Positions 45,149-53,311 of a stretch of 64,000 nucleotides of DNA are shown piece by piece (the first letter of the stretch is position 1; every line of letters begins with the position of its first letter). The stretch is taken from positions 3,123,501 to 3,187,500 of the forward strand of contig NZ_CP066786.1 in the NCBI RefSeq assembly GCF_016598595.1, written 5' to 3'. Under the pieces are notes generated by a model. It ran no database searches, was not told the DNA's origin, and saw nothing but the letters and a program-made list of their open reading frames with translations. Source of the stretch: Martelella lutilitoris (GTDB lineage: Bacteria; Pseudomonadota; Alphaproteobacteria; Rhizobiales; Rhizobiaceae). The position numbers were made by a program, and so were the translations under genes.

Positions 45149-45498
45149 ATCGGCGGCTGAACGGCGGCGGCGCGCGGCCGCCATCATGCTCGCATGGATG
45201 CACGATCCCTTGGAGAGGACCGCGCCTCGGCCTTCGAGAGGGCGATCGGCCCACAAGCGGTTCGGACAGGCAATGCCTGCGGCCGACTATTTTCCGGCGG
45301 CTGCCGTCCACCCCACGCGACAGGTCGCGTGGGGACCCCGGATCAACCGCCTTTCCATCGCGACACAAAATAGCCGGCCTCCGGCATCCTCCGCGTTCGC
45401 TCCGGCCCGGCGCGCGCGCCGGGTGCAGGTCCGCTCCGCCCGTGGGCTCCGTCGCCATGAAGGCCGCGACGGTCGCGGTCCAGCCAAAGGAGCATCCC
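45149..45498. other. Long leader before the DUF2493 gene
   Basis: 350 bases without a gene. It contains a perfect hairpin CCCCACGCG...CGCGTGGGG (45311-45334), then the elements CATCCTCCGC-G-TTCGCTCCGG (45384-45405) and GCCATNNAGGCCGC (45454-45467). The same elements recur in the same order before the first DUF736 gene. Open frames here are low-complexity Arg/Pro shadows. Confidence 0.6.
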
Positions 45499-46422
45499 AT
45501 GATCGAGCACGACGACTACGAACCCCACCACGAATCGTCCCCAACCGACCACGTCCTCAACGAACTCCAGCTCCACGGCTACCGCCCCTTCGCCGACGAG
45601 CCGGACCAGCGCCTCCTGCCAGACGGCAACCAGGTCGCGGGCGCTGTCGCCGACATCTTCGACGCCCTGATCTCGACCCTGGAGGACACGCGCCTCGAAC
45701 CCGACCTCGACGATCTCCTCTGGTCAACCGTCAACGTCTTCCACCGCGCCGCCGACCGGATCACCCGCGAACTCGACGACAACGAGCAGGCGCAGAAGCG
45801 TTCACAGCGGCAACAGGACGGCAGCGAGGTGAAGTCGGTCGAACTCGAACGCCAGATCGCCGAGGGCAAGACGCTCATCGAACGTCAGAACGCTTTCGAA
45901 CTGATGCGCGATCAGGCCGCCGAACACTACGAGCGCCATGTCGGCAAGCCTTGGCTCCCTCGCACCGGCTCAAAGGTCAACCATCGCAACCTGACCTCCG
46001 CGATGATCGACAGCCGCGACTTCCTCATGGCGAAGAAGCGCGCCGAGCAGGAAGTCCTTCTCCCTCCCGGCCCAAAGATCGTTGTCACCGGTGGCCTCGA
46101 CTTCAATGACCACCGGCTGATCTGGGCCAAGCTCGATCAGGTCCACGAGAAGCACCCAGACATGGTACTGATCCACGGCAAATCCCCGAAAGGCGCCGAA
46201 AAGATCGCCTCGCTCTGGGCGAATAATCGCAACGTACCGCAGATCGGCTTCGCACCCGACTGGACGAAGCATGGTCGCGCCGCCCCCTTCAAGCGCAACG
46301 ACGAGATGCTCGACATCGTGCCGAAGGGCGTGATGCACTTCCCAGGCACCGGCATCAACGACAACCTCGCCGACAAAGCGAAGAAACTCGGCATCCCGGT
46401 CTGGAAGTTCGGCGGCGCGTGA
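45499..46422 (+). CDS. DUF2493 (SLOG-like) protein
   Basis: A 307-residue protein. The C-terminal domain (about 190-307) is DUF2493: KIVVTGGLDFNDHRLIWAKL, then LIHGKSPKGAEKIASLWANN, and FPGTGINDNLADKAKKLGIPVW, a Rossmann-like nucleotide-binding fold related to SLOG proteins. The N-terminal 190 residues are charged and helical, as in ICE-borne members. SLOG domains often bind nucleotide second messengers, so a signalling role is possible. The start at 45499 follows AAAGGAG. A C-terminal scrap of a relative is at 9595-9660. Confidence 0.87.
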   Translation: MIEHDDYEPHHESSPTDHVLNELQLHGYRPFADEPDQRLLPDGNQVAGAVADIFDALISTLEDTRLEPDLDDLLWSTVNVFHRAADRITRELDDNEQAQKRSQRQQDGSEVKSVELERQIAEGKTLIERQNAFELMRDQAAEHYERHVGKPWLPRTGSKVNHRNLTSAMIDSRDFLMAKKRAEQEVLLPPGPKIVVTGGLDFNDHRLIWAKLDQVHEKHPDMVLIHGKSPKGAEKIASLWANNRNVPQIGFAPDWTKHGRAAPFKRNDEMLDIVPKGVMHFPGTGINDNLADKAKKLGIPVWKFGGA

Positions 46423-46429
46423 GCGCCGC

Positions 46430-47263
46430 CTATCTCAGGTCGATCTTCCAGAACCTCAGCACTTCCTCAACTTCCGCTTTCGGGTAGTGGAGGTAATCGG
46501 CATTGGCCAAATCAGACCGCACCTTCGATTTTCGTTTCGCGATCTCGCGTTCGATACGCGATGTGAAGGGAGCAGTGCCCGGTGGCAGAATGCCCGGTCG
46601 GTCGGGTGCGGGCCAACTCTTCGGATAATCTGACGGTATCCAGCCCGACCGAACTTGTTCCGCCTGCGTCCCCACAGATTCATGCTCGCATGCCCATCCG
46701 TAAAGATGGAACGAACAAACCCGCAGCATTGCCTTGATCTCGGGAAGCGTGTCGGTGAAGCCCTTCAGCGAAGTGGGCAGCCAGACCATGTTCGCAACAC
46801 ATGAGAAGTAGCGCGGGTCCTGCACGACGCTACTGCGCTGCGCGAAGGACGGATCGTCATATCCCCAGATGTGGCAGACGGTCCAATTCTTCGGCTTAGG
46901 CGACGCGACGTCGAGAGCGGCCACAAGCGCGTTCAGTGCCGCCACGTTTCCCTCGAACTTCTCGGCAGTCACGCCTGTCGCCTTCCGAGTGTTCGTGTAT
47001 CGGCGAGACCAACCGGCATCGTAGAGTGGGCGGCCTCGCGCCGTGTGCGGCGCCCAGACCGGCAGCCCGTGGAAAGTGTGCGGATGAACCCACCGTGCCG
47101 TTCGCTCGATCAATTCAACGATTGCTGGGATGTCGGCACGAAGCGCCTCGTTGCCGTCGGGCACATGAAATCCACTCGCCACTGTTCCCCCGCCATGATT
47201 ATCGCCTCCGCTGCGCGAGACGTCCGGCTGAAGTCTTGGCACTTGGGCTGTTGAGATATTCAT
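46430..47263 (-). CDS. Unknown protein, weak HNH-like pattern; cargo gene
   Basis: A 277-residue protein on the opposite strand inside the backbone. The middle reads WTVCHIWGYDDPSFA, later VVQDPRYFSCVANMVWLPTSLKGFTD. A His, a conserved Asn and an LP segment give a weak HNH-nuclease impression but the final His is not evident. A conserved EIKAMLRVCSFHLYGWACEHES block follows. It is convergent with the DUF2493 gene. I recognise no family with confidence. Restriction-like cargo is a possibility, not a claim. Confidence 0.6.
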   Translation of the reverse strand: MNISTAQVPRLQPDVSRSGGDNHGGGTVASGFHVPDGNEALRADIPAIVELIERTARWVHPHTFHGLPVWAPHTARGRPLYDAGWSRRYTNTRKATGVTAEKFEGNVAALNALVAALDVASPKPKNWTVCHIWGYDDPSFAQRSSVVQDPRYFSCVANMVWLPTSLKGFTDTLPEIKAMLRVCSFHLYGWACEHESVGTQAEQVRSGWIPSDYPKSWPAPDRPGILPPGTAPFTSRIEREIAKRKSKVRSDLANADYLHYPKAEVEEVLRFWKIDLR

Positions 47264-47477
47264 CGACTACCATTTCGGACCGGCTGACGCACCCCCCGCT
47301 TTTCTGCGCTGATCCTTGGTCCGACTGATCGCTTGATGCCATCAACCCGTAAAGGGTCGGCTATGCGGGCATGCCGCCGCTGCGGTTTCACCTTCGCGGT
47401 GATTGCAGCACTCAGTCCGACACATCGGGCGCCTGTCAGCGGGGGATGGTCCTCCGCTTCAAGCAGGAGCCGGATCA

Positions 47478-47645
47478 ATGTCCCTCAACGACGCTCAAGC
47501 CTTCGCCTTCAGCCTCGCCGCAACGCTCATGGCCGCCATCGTCATCTTCCGTGCCGGCGACGGCACGCTCTCGGTCACCCCCGCAGCCGAATACGACGGC
47601 GATGCCGCCGAAATCGTCAGCGAGATCGATCCTTTCGCCCCATGA
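47478..47645 (+). CDS. Small membrane protein of unknown function
   Basis: A 55-residue protein. One hydrophobic segment (AFAFSLAATLMAAIVIF, about residues 8-24) is followed by an acidic tail. AGGAG lies about 8 bases before the ATG. It is similar in style to small ICE-encoded membrane peptides near DUF736 genes. Whether it is expressed is not certain. Confidence 0.5.
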   Translation: MSLNDAQAFAFSLAATLMAAIVIFRAGDGTLSVTPAAEYDGDAAEIVSEIDPFAP

Positions 47646-47786
47646 CGGGGCGAAGATCGTCATGGCCGAGACGAGAACCTTGCCGGTTTCCGCTCCCGCT
47701 GACGGTTATCTTTTGCTATTCTCTGTTTCGTGCCGTGGTGGTGGTGGAGGCGCGACCGTCAGAGCTTTCCTCACGGAGACACCACC

Positions 47787-48227
47787 ATGATCTTTCTCGG
47801 CATTCTTCTTTCCATCGCAGCCATCGGCTTCTTCTGCTGGCTTCTGTTCACACTCGCCGTCTTCGCGCTTCCTTTCTTCGCAGGGCTGAGCGTCGGAACC
47901 TGGGCTTGGCACACCGGCGCGGGTTGGCTCGGAGCGATCATCATCGGCATTGTCGCCGCGGGGCTCACGCTCAGCATCGGCCAGGTCCTGTTCGTGATCG
48001 TCCGTCCCATGTGGGCGCGGCTGCTGATCGCACTGGTCTTTGTCGCGCCCGCAGTGATGGCGGGCTATCTCGCCACGCATGGCATCGTGAAACACACCAT
48101 GCCGTCGGAGACCTGGCAGATCGCATTTTCCGTCATCGGCGCGATCGCTGTCGGCATCACTGCACTCATGCGGGTCACAGGCATGGCGGCCACCGCCCCG
48201 GCCGGTCAAGGCACGATGTGGGCCTGA
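47787..48227 (+). CDS. Membrane protein of unknown function
   Basis: A 146-residue very hydrophobic protein with about four membrane segments (FLGILLSIAAIGFFCWLLF and others, with GWLGAIIIGIVAAGLTLSIG in the middle). The start at 47787 follows ACGGAG; the longer frame from 47730 begins with an implausible tryptophan run. The function is unknown. It belongs to the variable region of the backbone between DUF2493 and DUF736. Confidence 0.65.
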   Translation: MIFLGILLSIAAIGFFCWLLFTLAVFALPFFAGLSVGTWAWHTGAGWLGAIIIGIVAAGLTLSIGQVLFVIVRPMWARLLIALVFVAPAVMAGYLATHGIVKHTMPSETWQIAFSVIGAIAVGITALMRVTGMAATAPAGQGTMWA

Positions 48228-48812
48228 TCGTTTCTCCATACGATGGTTCGCCAGACCAAACGGCTGATCCGCGCGCCCGCCTCGTCGTCGAAGACGTGGC
48301 AAGGCGGCGATGGCAGCGTGTCGCGCAAGAGGCCCAGAAGCTGGAATTCTGCTGATACGCCTGGACCAGCGGTGTCCACGGCCGACACAACCAATCATGA
48401 CGTGATGGTGGGCATTCGTGATGCGGAAGGGCGTGACGGCGGAGAAGCACATGCGGCCCGCCGCTAAGGAGGGATGAGCCGGTGAGAGATCGGACAGTCT
48501 CCGCGCCAGTCGCGTCAGGTCGCCATCATCTCCGTGAGACATCCGTCCGCCGACCGCTCCAAACGGCCTCTTCAATGGGCTGATCTGGCCGAAGAGCGGC
48601 TTCGCCTCGACCGCCTATGCCGCAATGGCGCGTCCCTACTTTCTTCCCCTGCCGGCCAAGGCCGTCATTCCTCGCGAGGCAAGAAACTCGTTCCTGCGCC
48701 ATCCTCCGCTTCGCTCCGGTCGCAAGCGATGCGTCGTCGGTCGTCTCCGGCCAACCGATCGCCATCGAGGCCGCATGGTGCGGGCTCGAAAACGGAAAAC
48801 GGAGATTTGAAA
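48228..48812. other. Long leader before the first DUF736 gene
   Basis: 585 bases without a supported gene. Its second half repeats the order seen before the DUF2493 gene: a palindrome CCTCGCGAGG (48670-48679), CATCCTCCGC-TTCGCTCCGG (48700-48719) and GCCATNNAGGCCGC (48761-48774). The first half may hold debris; I see no family resemblance on either strand. Confidence 0.5.
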
Positions 48813-49139
48813 ATGGCGACCATCGGCACCTTCAAGAAGATCGGTTCGAACGAATTCACCGGCGAAATCGTCACCCTCAGCGTCCAGGCCAAGGGCGTGC
48901 GCATCGTCCCCGACCTGCGCTCCACCGGCGAAAACGCCCCCAGCCACCGGGTCCTGGTTGGCCGCGCCGAGATCGGCGCCGCCTGGACGAAGCGCTCGGG
49001 CGAAGGCCGCGACTATCTGGGCCTCAAGCTCGACGACCCGAGCTTCAACGCCCCGATCTACGCCAACCTCTTCGACGACGAGGAAGGCGACACCCATTCG
49101 CTGATCTGGTCCCGCCCCAACCGCCGCAACGGCGACTGA
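48813..49139 (+). CDS. DUF736 protein, copy 1
   Basis: A 108-residue DUF736 protein: MATIGTFKKIGSNEFTGEIVTL, then GAAWTKRSGEGRDYLGLKLDDPSFNAPIYANLF. This family is a constant member of rhizobial/sphingomonad ICEs and plasmids, and its function is unknown. A second, more divergent copy is at 54440. The start follows a purine-rich AAACGGAGA. A strong hairpin (49151-49177) follows the stop. Confidence 0.9.
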   Translation: MATIGTFKKIGSNEFTGEIVTLSVQAKGVRIVPDLRSTGENAPSHRVLVGRAEIGAAWTKRSGEGRDYLGLKLDDPSFNAPIYANLFDDEEGDTHSLIWSRPNRRNGD

Positions 49140-49150
49140 GACCCGCAGCC

Positions 49151-49177
49151 GCCCCGCCCGGATAATCCGGGCGGGGC
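49151..49177 (+). terminator. Strong hairpin after DUF736
   Basis: GCCCCGCCCGGA-TAA-TCCGGGCGGGGC is a perfect 12-base stem directly after the DUF736 gene. No T tract follows, so it may terminate weakly or protect the 3' end. Confidence 0.6.
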
Positions 49178-49328
49178 CGAAGCGCTGCCGCCGCAACCGA
49201 ATCAGTCAAGCCAGAATGACGGCTGAAGCTGGCCAATCAGCAGAAATAGCTTGGCTCACAGCCTCAAGAACGACTATTATAGTCGTAGTTCTGGCGCGCG
49301 TGCCCGTGCCGATGGGAGGTGATCATGC

Positions 49329-49583
49329 ATGATCACCGCCCGACAATCACGGGCCGCACGCGCGTTGCTGGGTTGGACACAGGAGACGCTCGCTGACAAG
49401 GCCCAAGTATCACTGACCGCATTGAAGCGCCTCGAATCCGAAAACGGCCTCGAGGTGTATGAAACAACGCGCGATCAGGTTCGCCGGGCCTTTGAAGGCA
49501 ACGGCATCGTTCTCCTCACTTCCGACCAGGGTGAAGGTGTGATGCTCGTCCGTGCGAAAATCGACAGTCGCAAGTCTTCGTGA
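49329..49583 (+). CDS. XRE-family HTH regulator
   Basis: An 84-residue protein. A Cro/C1-type HTH spans residues 1-55 (RQSRAARALLGWTQETLADKAQVSLTALKRLESENG) with a short beta-like tail (GIVLLTSDQGEGVML). A GGAGGTGATC site precedes the ATG. Such regulators control conjugation or replication genes in ICEs; its direct target is probably nearby (repA or the DUF2285 genes) but is not shown by sequence. Confidence 0.88.
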   Translation: MITARQSRAARALLGWTQETLADKAQVSLTALKRLESENGLEVYETTRDQVRRAFEGNGIVLLTSDQGEGVMLVRAKIDSRKSS

Positions 49584-49718
49584 TTTCTGCCCGTTTGAAC
49601 TGACAGGCGATACACGCGGCGCATCGCCTGATGTGTGTCGATGCTCGCTGCTTCGCGTCCAAATCCAATGGTTAACACCGGGATTTAGAACGGCTATAAA
49701 TGGGTACTGGGGCACAAT

Positions 49719-49985
49719 ATGACGGACATAGATTTTCTCGACGAACCGCCGGAAAGCGCGGTGCTCACGGCATATGACCGTAAGCACATGGTTCTCTATC
49801 TGCGCCTGCTCGACGCGGCGACGGACGGCGCCGACTGGCGCGAAGCCGTCATGATCCTGTTCGGCCTCGACCCCACGAACGAGCCGGAACGTGCGCGCCA
49901 TGTCCATGATACCCATCTGGCCCGCGCGCGCTGGATGACGGAGCACGGCTATCGCTTGTTGGTGCGCGAAGGCCATCTTCATTGA
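49719..49985 (+). CDS. DUF2285-type small protein (ICE regulator-associated)
   Basis: An 88-residue protein: FLDEPPESAVLTAYDRKHMVLYLRLLDAATDGADWREAVMILFGLDPTNEPERARHVHDTHLARARWMTEHGYR. This is the form of the DUF2285 domain found as a stand-alone protein beside AlpA and RepA genes in ICEs. It is presumed to be DNA-binding or a co-regulator. It lies directly before a gene that has the same domain at its C-terminus. Confidence 0.82.
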   Translation: MTDIDFLDEPPESAVLTAYDRKHMVLYLRLLDAATDGADWREAVMILFGLDPTNEPERARHVHDTHLARARWMTEHGYRLLVREGHLH

Positions 49986-50103
49986 TTAATTGCGATGCAG
50001 TCACGGCATCGCATGTTGCACCCCTCAGGGCTTCCGACCGGTATTGCAATCGGGAATCATCACAGGCCGCGATACGCACGAACGATGCGAGCCTGGAGGT
50101 AAC

Positions 50104-50878
50104 ATGACTCCCGATATATCGAACTGGAGAGCATCACCGAACTACGACTATATTGATCGCCTTGTGGCGCCCGATCTCGCCTGGGAATGGTTGAGGCGCA
50201 ACAGCGACTATCAGCATGACTATTCCAAGGTCGAAGGCCGGGCGGATGAGTCAGAGTTGCTTGTGAATGCTGTGCGGCGGCGATGGGGCCTGCAATTTCC
50301 TTGTCCACCCTGTTTTTACCGCCGTTGAGATCCCCGTCTTCTGGTCGCCAGAGGAAGACAGCAGCGTTGTCATCCTGACGGATGTTCCCTCGCTCCTTCC
50401 CTCCGACAACATTTTCATCGACGCGCTCGATCCGAACGCGCCCCGCCGCGACGAAACCGGCGAGCATTTTCTCCATGATCTCGGCAACGGGCAGTCGCTG
50501 CGCCTGGTCCGCCTGATTGGAGTCGATGGAGCCCGGCCGCTGGCGGCTCTTGTGCCCCTCGACGCGGACGGCCTTGATCGTGTCGAAGCGGTCAGCCGCC
50601 TCGTCAAGGCGCTTCATGGACGCGCCGTGCCACAAGATACCCGACTGACCGACCAGCAATTGCGCCGCGCGCGCCACATGCTGCAAGCCGTCGATGGCCG
50701 GACCAGCGGCGCAAGCTACCGCGAAATTGCCGAGGCCCTCTTCGGCGCGCGTCGCGTCGCCGATCAGCCGTGGAAAACCTCCGCGCTGCGAGACACCGTC
50801 AGGGATCTCGTCCGCGACGGCCTTGCCATGATTCAGGGCGGGTATCGTCAGCTTCTTCGTCATCGCCGCCGATCCTAG
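50104..50878 (+). pseudogene. DUF6499-DUF2285 regulator, frameshifted
   Basis: The first part (from ATG 50104, after GGAGGT) is DUF6499: SNWRASPNYDYIDRLVAPDLAWEWLRRN, which stops at 50328. The continuation FLVHPVFTAVEIPVFWSPEED, then the DUF2285 domain (ALVPLDADGLDRVEAVSRLVKAL and the RTSGASYREIAEALFGARRVADQPWKTSALRD block), is in another frame. The two fit if one C is removed near 50299-50300, so a 1-base insertion separates them. This is a real mutation or an assembly error. Intact members are a single protein of about 255 residues, transcriptional regulators of ICE genes. Confidence 0.8.
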
Positions 50879-51018
50879 CGAATTCTCCCTTTTCGGGAGG
50901 GGGGAGAATTTAGCCCTCCCATCTTCGCCCTCCCTCCTGCCGGGCCTTCTTCGCCACCGTGCTTTTCGTCCGCCGCCGATCCCCGACGGCTCTAACGAAC
51001 CCCACGGAGGCCCGATCC

Positions 51019-51300
51019 ATGCGACCCGATCTCGCCGTTTTGCCGCCGCGCTTCCTGCGCACCAAGGAGGCGGCCGAATTTCTCAGCCTGTCAGCCCGAA
51101 CCCTCGAAAAGCACCGGACCTACGGAACCGGCCCGGCCTACCGCAAACTCGGCGGCCGGGTCGTCTACGCGGTCGATGACCTGCAGGCCTGGGCCGAACG
51201 CGGCGCCGTCACCTCGACCTCCGACCCGCGCGGCGCGGTGCTGCCCGCCAAGCGGCAAGAGCCGACGCAGCCGGCTCATGCCGGCCGATACGCCCGCTGA
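51019..51300 (+). CDS. Helix-turn-helix (AlpA/MerR-like) regulator upstream of repA
   Basis: A 93-residue protein. Its HTH reads RFLRTKEAAEFLSLSARTLEKHRTYGTGPAYRKLGGRVVYAVDDLQAWAERGAV, the standard form of excisionase-type regulators placed before repA in Tn4371-like elements. ACGGAGG lies upstream of the chosen ATG. It overlaps no neighbour, but repA follows within 11 bases. It probably controls repA or excision. Confidence 0.88.
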   Translation: MRPDLAVLPPRFLRTKEAAEFLSLSARTLEKHRTYGTGPAYRKLGGRVVYAVDDLQAWAERGAVTSTSDPRGAVLPAKRQEPTQPAHAGRYAR

Positions 51301-51310
51301 GCGTCCGGCC

Positions 51311-52198
51311 ATGACGTTTCACCGTCACAGCAGCGAGCGGGATCAACTCGATCTCTTCCGGACGTTGCCCGGCGACCTCGCGCCGCGCGACGCCCAGGAC
51401 CTCATGGCCTATCCGTTCTTCTCGCTCGCCAAGTCGAAGCGCCTGGCGCCGATCGACTTCAAGGCCGGGTCGATCATCATCCGGGTCGAAGCGGTTGCCG
51501 AACACGGCATGGCGACCATCTGGGATGCCGACGTGCTGATCTGGGCCGCGTCCCAGATCGTCGAGGCGCGCGATCTGGGTCTGCGCCCGTCGCGCTTGAT
51601 GGCGACGACGCCCTACGAAATCCTGACCTTCATCGGCCGCGGCGTCAGCTTGCGCGATTACGATCGCCTCAAGGCAGCCCTCGATCGCCTTCAGTCGACC
51701 ACCGTGGCGACATCGATCCGCCAGCCAACCGAGCGGCGGATGCACCGCTTCTCCTGGATCAACGAGTGGAAGGAAAAGGCCGACCATCGGGGCCGTCCGC
51801 TCGGGCTCGAACTGATTCTGCCCGACTGGTTCTACGCCGCCGTGCTCGACGACGCGCTCGTGCTGACCATCGACCAGGCCTATTTCGACCTGACCGGCGG
51901 GCTTGAGCGCTGGCTCTATCGGCTCGTGCGCAAGCATGGCGGCCGCCAGGAATATGGCTGGAGCTTCGATCTCCTCCACCTGCACGCCAAGTCGGGTTCA
52001 CTCTCGCCCCTGAAGCATTTCGCCTACGACCTGCGCGACATCGTCCGGCGCCAGCCGTTGCCCGGCTACCGGCTCGTGATCGAGCAGCCGTCAGGTCTTC
52101 CCGAACGCCTTTCCTTCGCTCCGACCGACCCGGCGCCCTTCGGCGTGCCGCGGCTTCGCCGTCGCCGCGCAACCTCTCGCCCTGGGGATAAGCTGTGA
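51311..52198 (+). CDS. repA: Replication initiator protein RepA
   Basis: A 295-residue RepA-type initiator: SERDQLDLFRTLPGDLAPRDAQDLMAYPFFSLAKSKR at the N-terminus, then LRPSRLMATTPYEILTFIGRGVSLRDYDRLKAALDRL, and the C-terminal winged helix region RWLYRLVRKHGGRQEYGWSF. It binds iterons to start theta-type replication of the circular element, and iteron-like repeats lie just downstream (52205-52268). An earlier in-frame ATG exists at 51278, overlapping the HTH gene, so the exact start is open. Confidence 0.92.
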   Translation: MTFHRHSSERDQLDLFRTLPGDLAPRDAQDLMAYPFFSLAKSKRLAPIDFKAGSIIIRVEAVAEHGMATIWDADVLIWAASQIVEARDLGLRPSRLMATTPYEILTFIGRGVSLRDYDRLKAALDRLQSTTVATSIRQPTERRMHRFSWINEWKEKADHRGRPLGLELILPDWFYAAVLDDALVLTIDQAYFDLTGGLERWLYRLVRKHGGRQEYGWSFDLLHLHAKSGSLSPLKHFAYDLRDIVRRQPLPGYRLVIEQPSGLPERLSFAPTDPAPFGVPRLRRRRATSRPGDKL

Positions 52199-52204
52199 AT
52201 AGTC

Positions 52205-52268
52205 TCGTGCTATCAGGGACCGCACCTATCGTGCCATCGGGGACCCGATCCTCGTGCTATCGGGGACC
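52205..52268. repeat. Iteron-like repeats, probable oriV
   Basis: Three copies of TCGTGCYATCRGGGACC occupy 52205-52221, 52229-52245 and 52252-52268 (24 and 23 bases apart, about two helix turns). A TTATCCCC sequence (reverse strand, about 52186-52193) resembles a DnaA box. Placement between repA and parA fits an origin of vegetative replication. Confidence 0.75.
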
Positions 52269-52327
52269 GGAATCGTCGATTCCTCGCCTTGAATCAAAAG
52301 CTTGCGCCGCCCGTAACTTATCTAACC

Positions 52328-52346
52328 AGAATTCCTATGGAATTCT
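52328..52346. promoter_or_regulatory. Perfect palindrome upstream of parA
   Basis: AGAATTCCTATGGAATTCT is a perfect 8+3+8 inverted repeat (its centre is the T-A-T spacer) 64 bases before parA. It could be a parS-like centromere site or an operator for ParA or the adjacent ribbon-helix-helix protein. Confidence 0.65.
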
Positions 52347-52409
52347 TCTAACGCATTCCGTCGTTTCTACGATTGCGGAAAACCGCTCGCCGACGATCGG
52401 GAGCGCGTC

Positions 52410-53063
52410 ATGATCGTCGCGCTGCTCAATCAAAAGGGCGGTGTCGGCAAGACGACGCTGGCGCTGAATCTCGCCGGGGAACTGGCCCGTCGAGGCCAGC
52501 GCGTCACCCTGATCGACGCGGACCCGCAAGGCTCGGCGCTGGACTGGTCGCAGCAACGCAGCCGTGAAGGCCTTCCGCGCCTGTTCGGCGTCGTTGGTCT
52601 CGCCCGCGACACGCTGCATCGGGAAGCGCCGGAACTGGCACGCGACGCCGATCATGTCGTCATCGACGGGCCGCCGCGTGTCGCCGCGCTGATGCGCTCG
52701 GCGCTGCTTGCCTCCGACCTGGTCCTGATCCCCGTGCAGCCGTCGCCACTCGACGGCTGGGCTTCGGCCGAAATGCTGGCGCTCGTCACCGAGGCGCGCA
52801 TCTACCGTCCGGAGCTTGCCGCCCGCTTTGTGCTGAACCGTTGCGGTGCGCGCACGGTGCTCGCCCGCGAGACGGCCGAGACGCTGGCCGATCACGATCC
52901 GCCGGTGCTCTCCAACACCATCGGCCAGCGCATCGCCTTCGCCGCCGCAGCGCAGTCCGGCCGCCTCGTCTCGGAACTCGACGACGACACGCCCGCCGCA
53001 CGCGAGATCGCAGCGCTGGCGGACGAGCTCGACCGGCTTCGTATCGGGAGGCGCGCGCGATGA
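52410..53063 (+). CDS. parA: ParA-family partition ATPase
   Basis: A 217-residue ParA. The deviant Walker A NQKGGVGKTT is at residues 7-16, A' LIDADPQGSALDW at about 35-47, and B DHVVIDGPPR near 83. It lacks an N-terminal HTH, so it is the small Ib type, which normally works with a ribbon-helix-helix partner; the next gene fits. ParA moves replicated element copies apart. Its stop overlaps the next start (ATGA). The palindrome at 52328 may be the partition site. Confidence 0.95.
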   Translation: MIVALLNQKGGVGKTTLALNLAGELARRGQRVTLIDADPQGSALDWSQQRSREGLPRLFGVVGLARDTLHREAPELARDADHVVIDGPPRVAALMRSALLASDLVLIPVQPSPLDGWASAEMLALVTEARIYRPELAARFVLNRCGARTVLARETAETLADHDPPVLSNTIGQRIAFAAAAQSGRLVSELDDDTPAAREIAALADELDRLRIGRRAR

Positions 53064-53311
53064 GCGAGCACCCGACCCGCCGTGGCTTCGCTGCCCGTCC
53101 GGCCGATCCCGAACATTGGATCAAGGCGGCCGACGCTCCACCACGCGACGGTGAGGCCAGCGGGTTCACTGCCCGGCTCACGATCGACGTGACGCCCGAT
53201 CTGCGCGGCCGGATCAAGATCGCCGCCTTCCGTCGGGGCATCACCGTCGCCGACATGCTGCGCGGCCTGCTCGCGCGCGAATTCCCCCAAACCGAAGGAG
53301 ATCATCCATGA
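53060..53311 (+). CDS. Small ribbon-helix-helix-like partner of ParA
   Basis: An 83-residue protein. The C-terminal half FTARLTIDVTPDLRGRIKIAAFRRGITVADMLRGLLAREF has the strand-helix-helix pattern of RHH DNA-binding proteins. The N-terminus is flexible and proline-rich. It overlaps parA by 4 bases and the DUF2840 gene by 4 bases. By analogy with small ParA systems it is probably the centromere-binding protein; this is inference from order and fold. Confidence 0.75.
   Translation: MSEHPTRRGFAARPADPEHWIKAADAPPRDGEASGFTARLTIDVTPDLRGRIKIAAFRRGITVADMLRGLLAREFPQTEGDHP

Noticed and set aside
45186..46109. Arg/Pro-rich 307-residue open frame
   Set aside because: It overlaps the DUF2493 gene in another frame, and low complexity typical of a shadow argues against it.
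52205..52268. Short repeats considered as a CRISPR array
   Set aside because: Repeats of 17 bases spaced 6-7 bases apart beside repA are iterons. There are no spacers of 30 or more bases, and no cas genes occur in the window.
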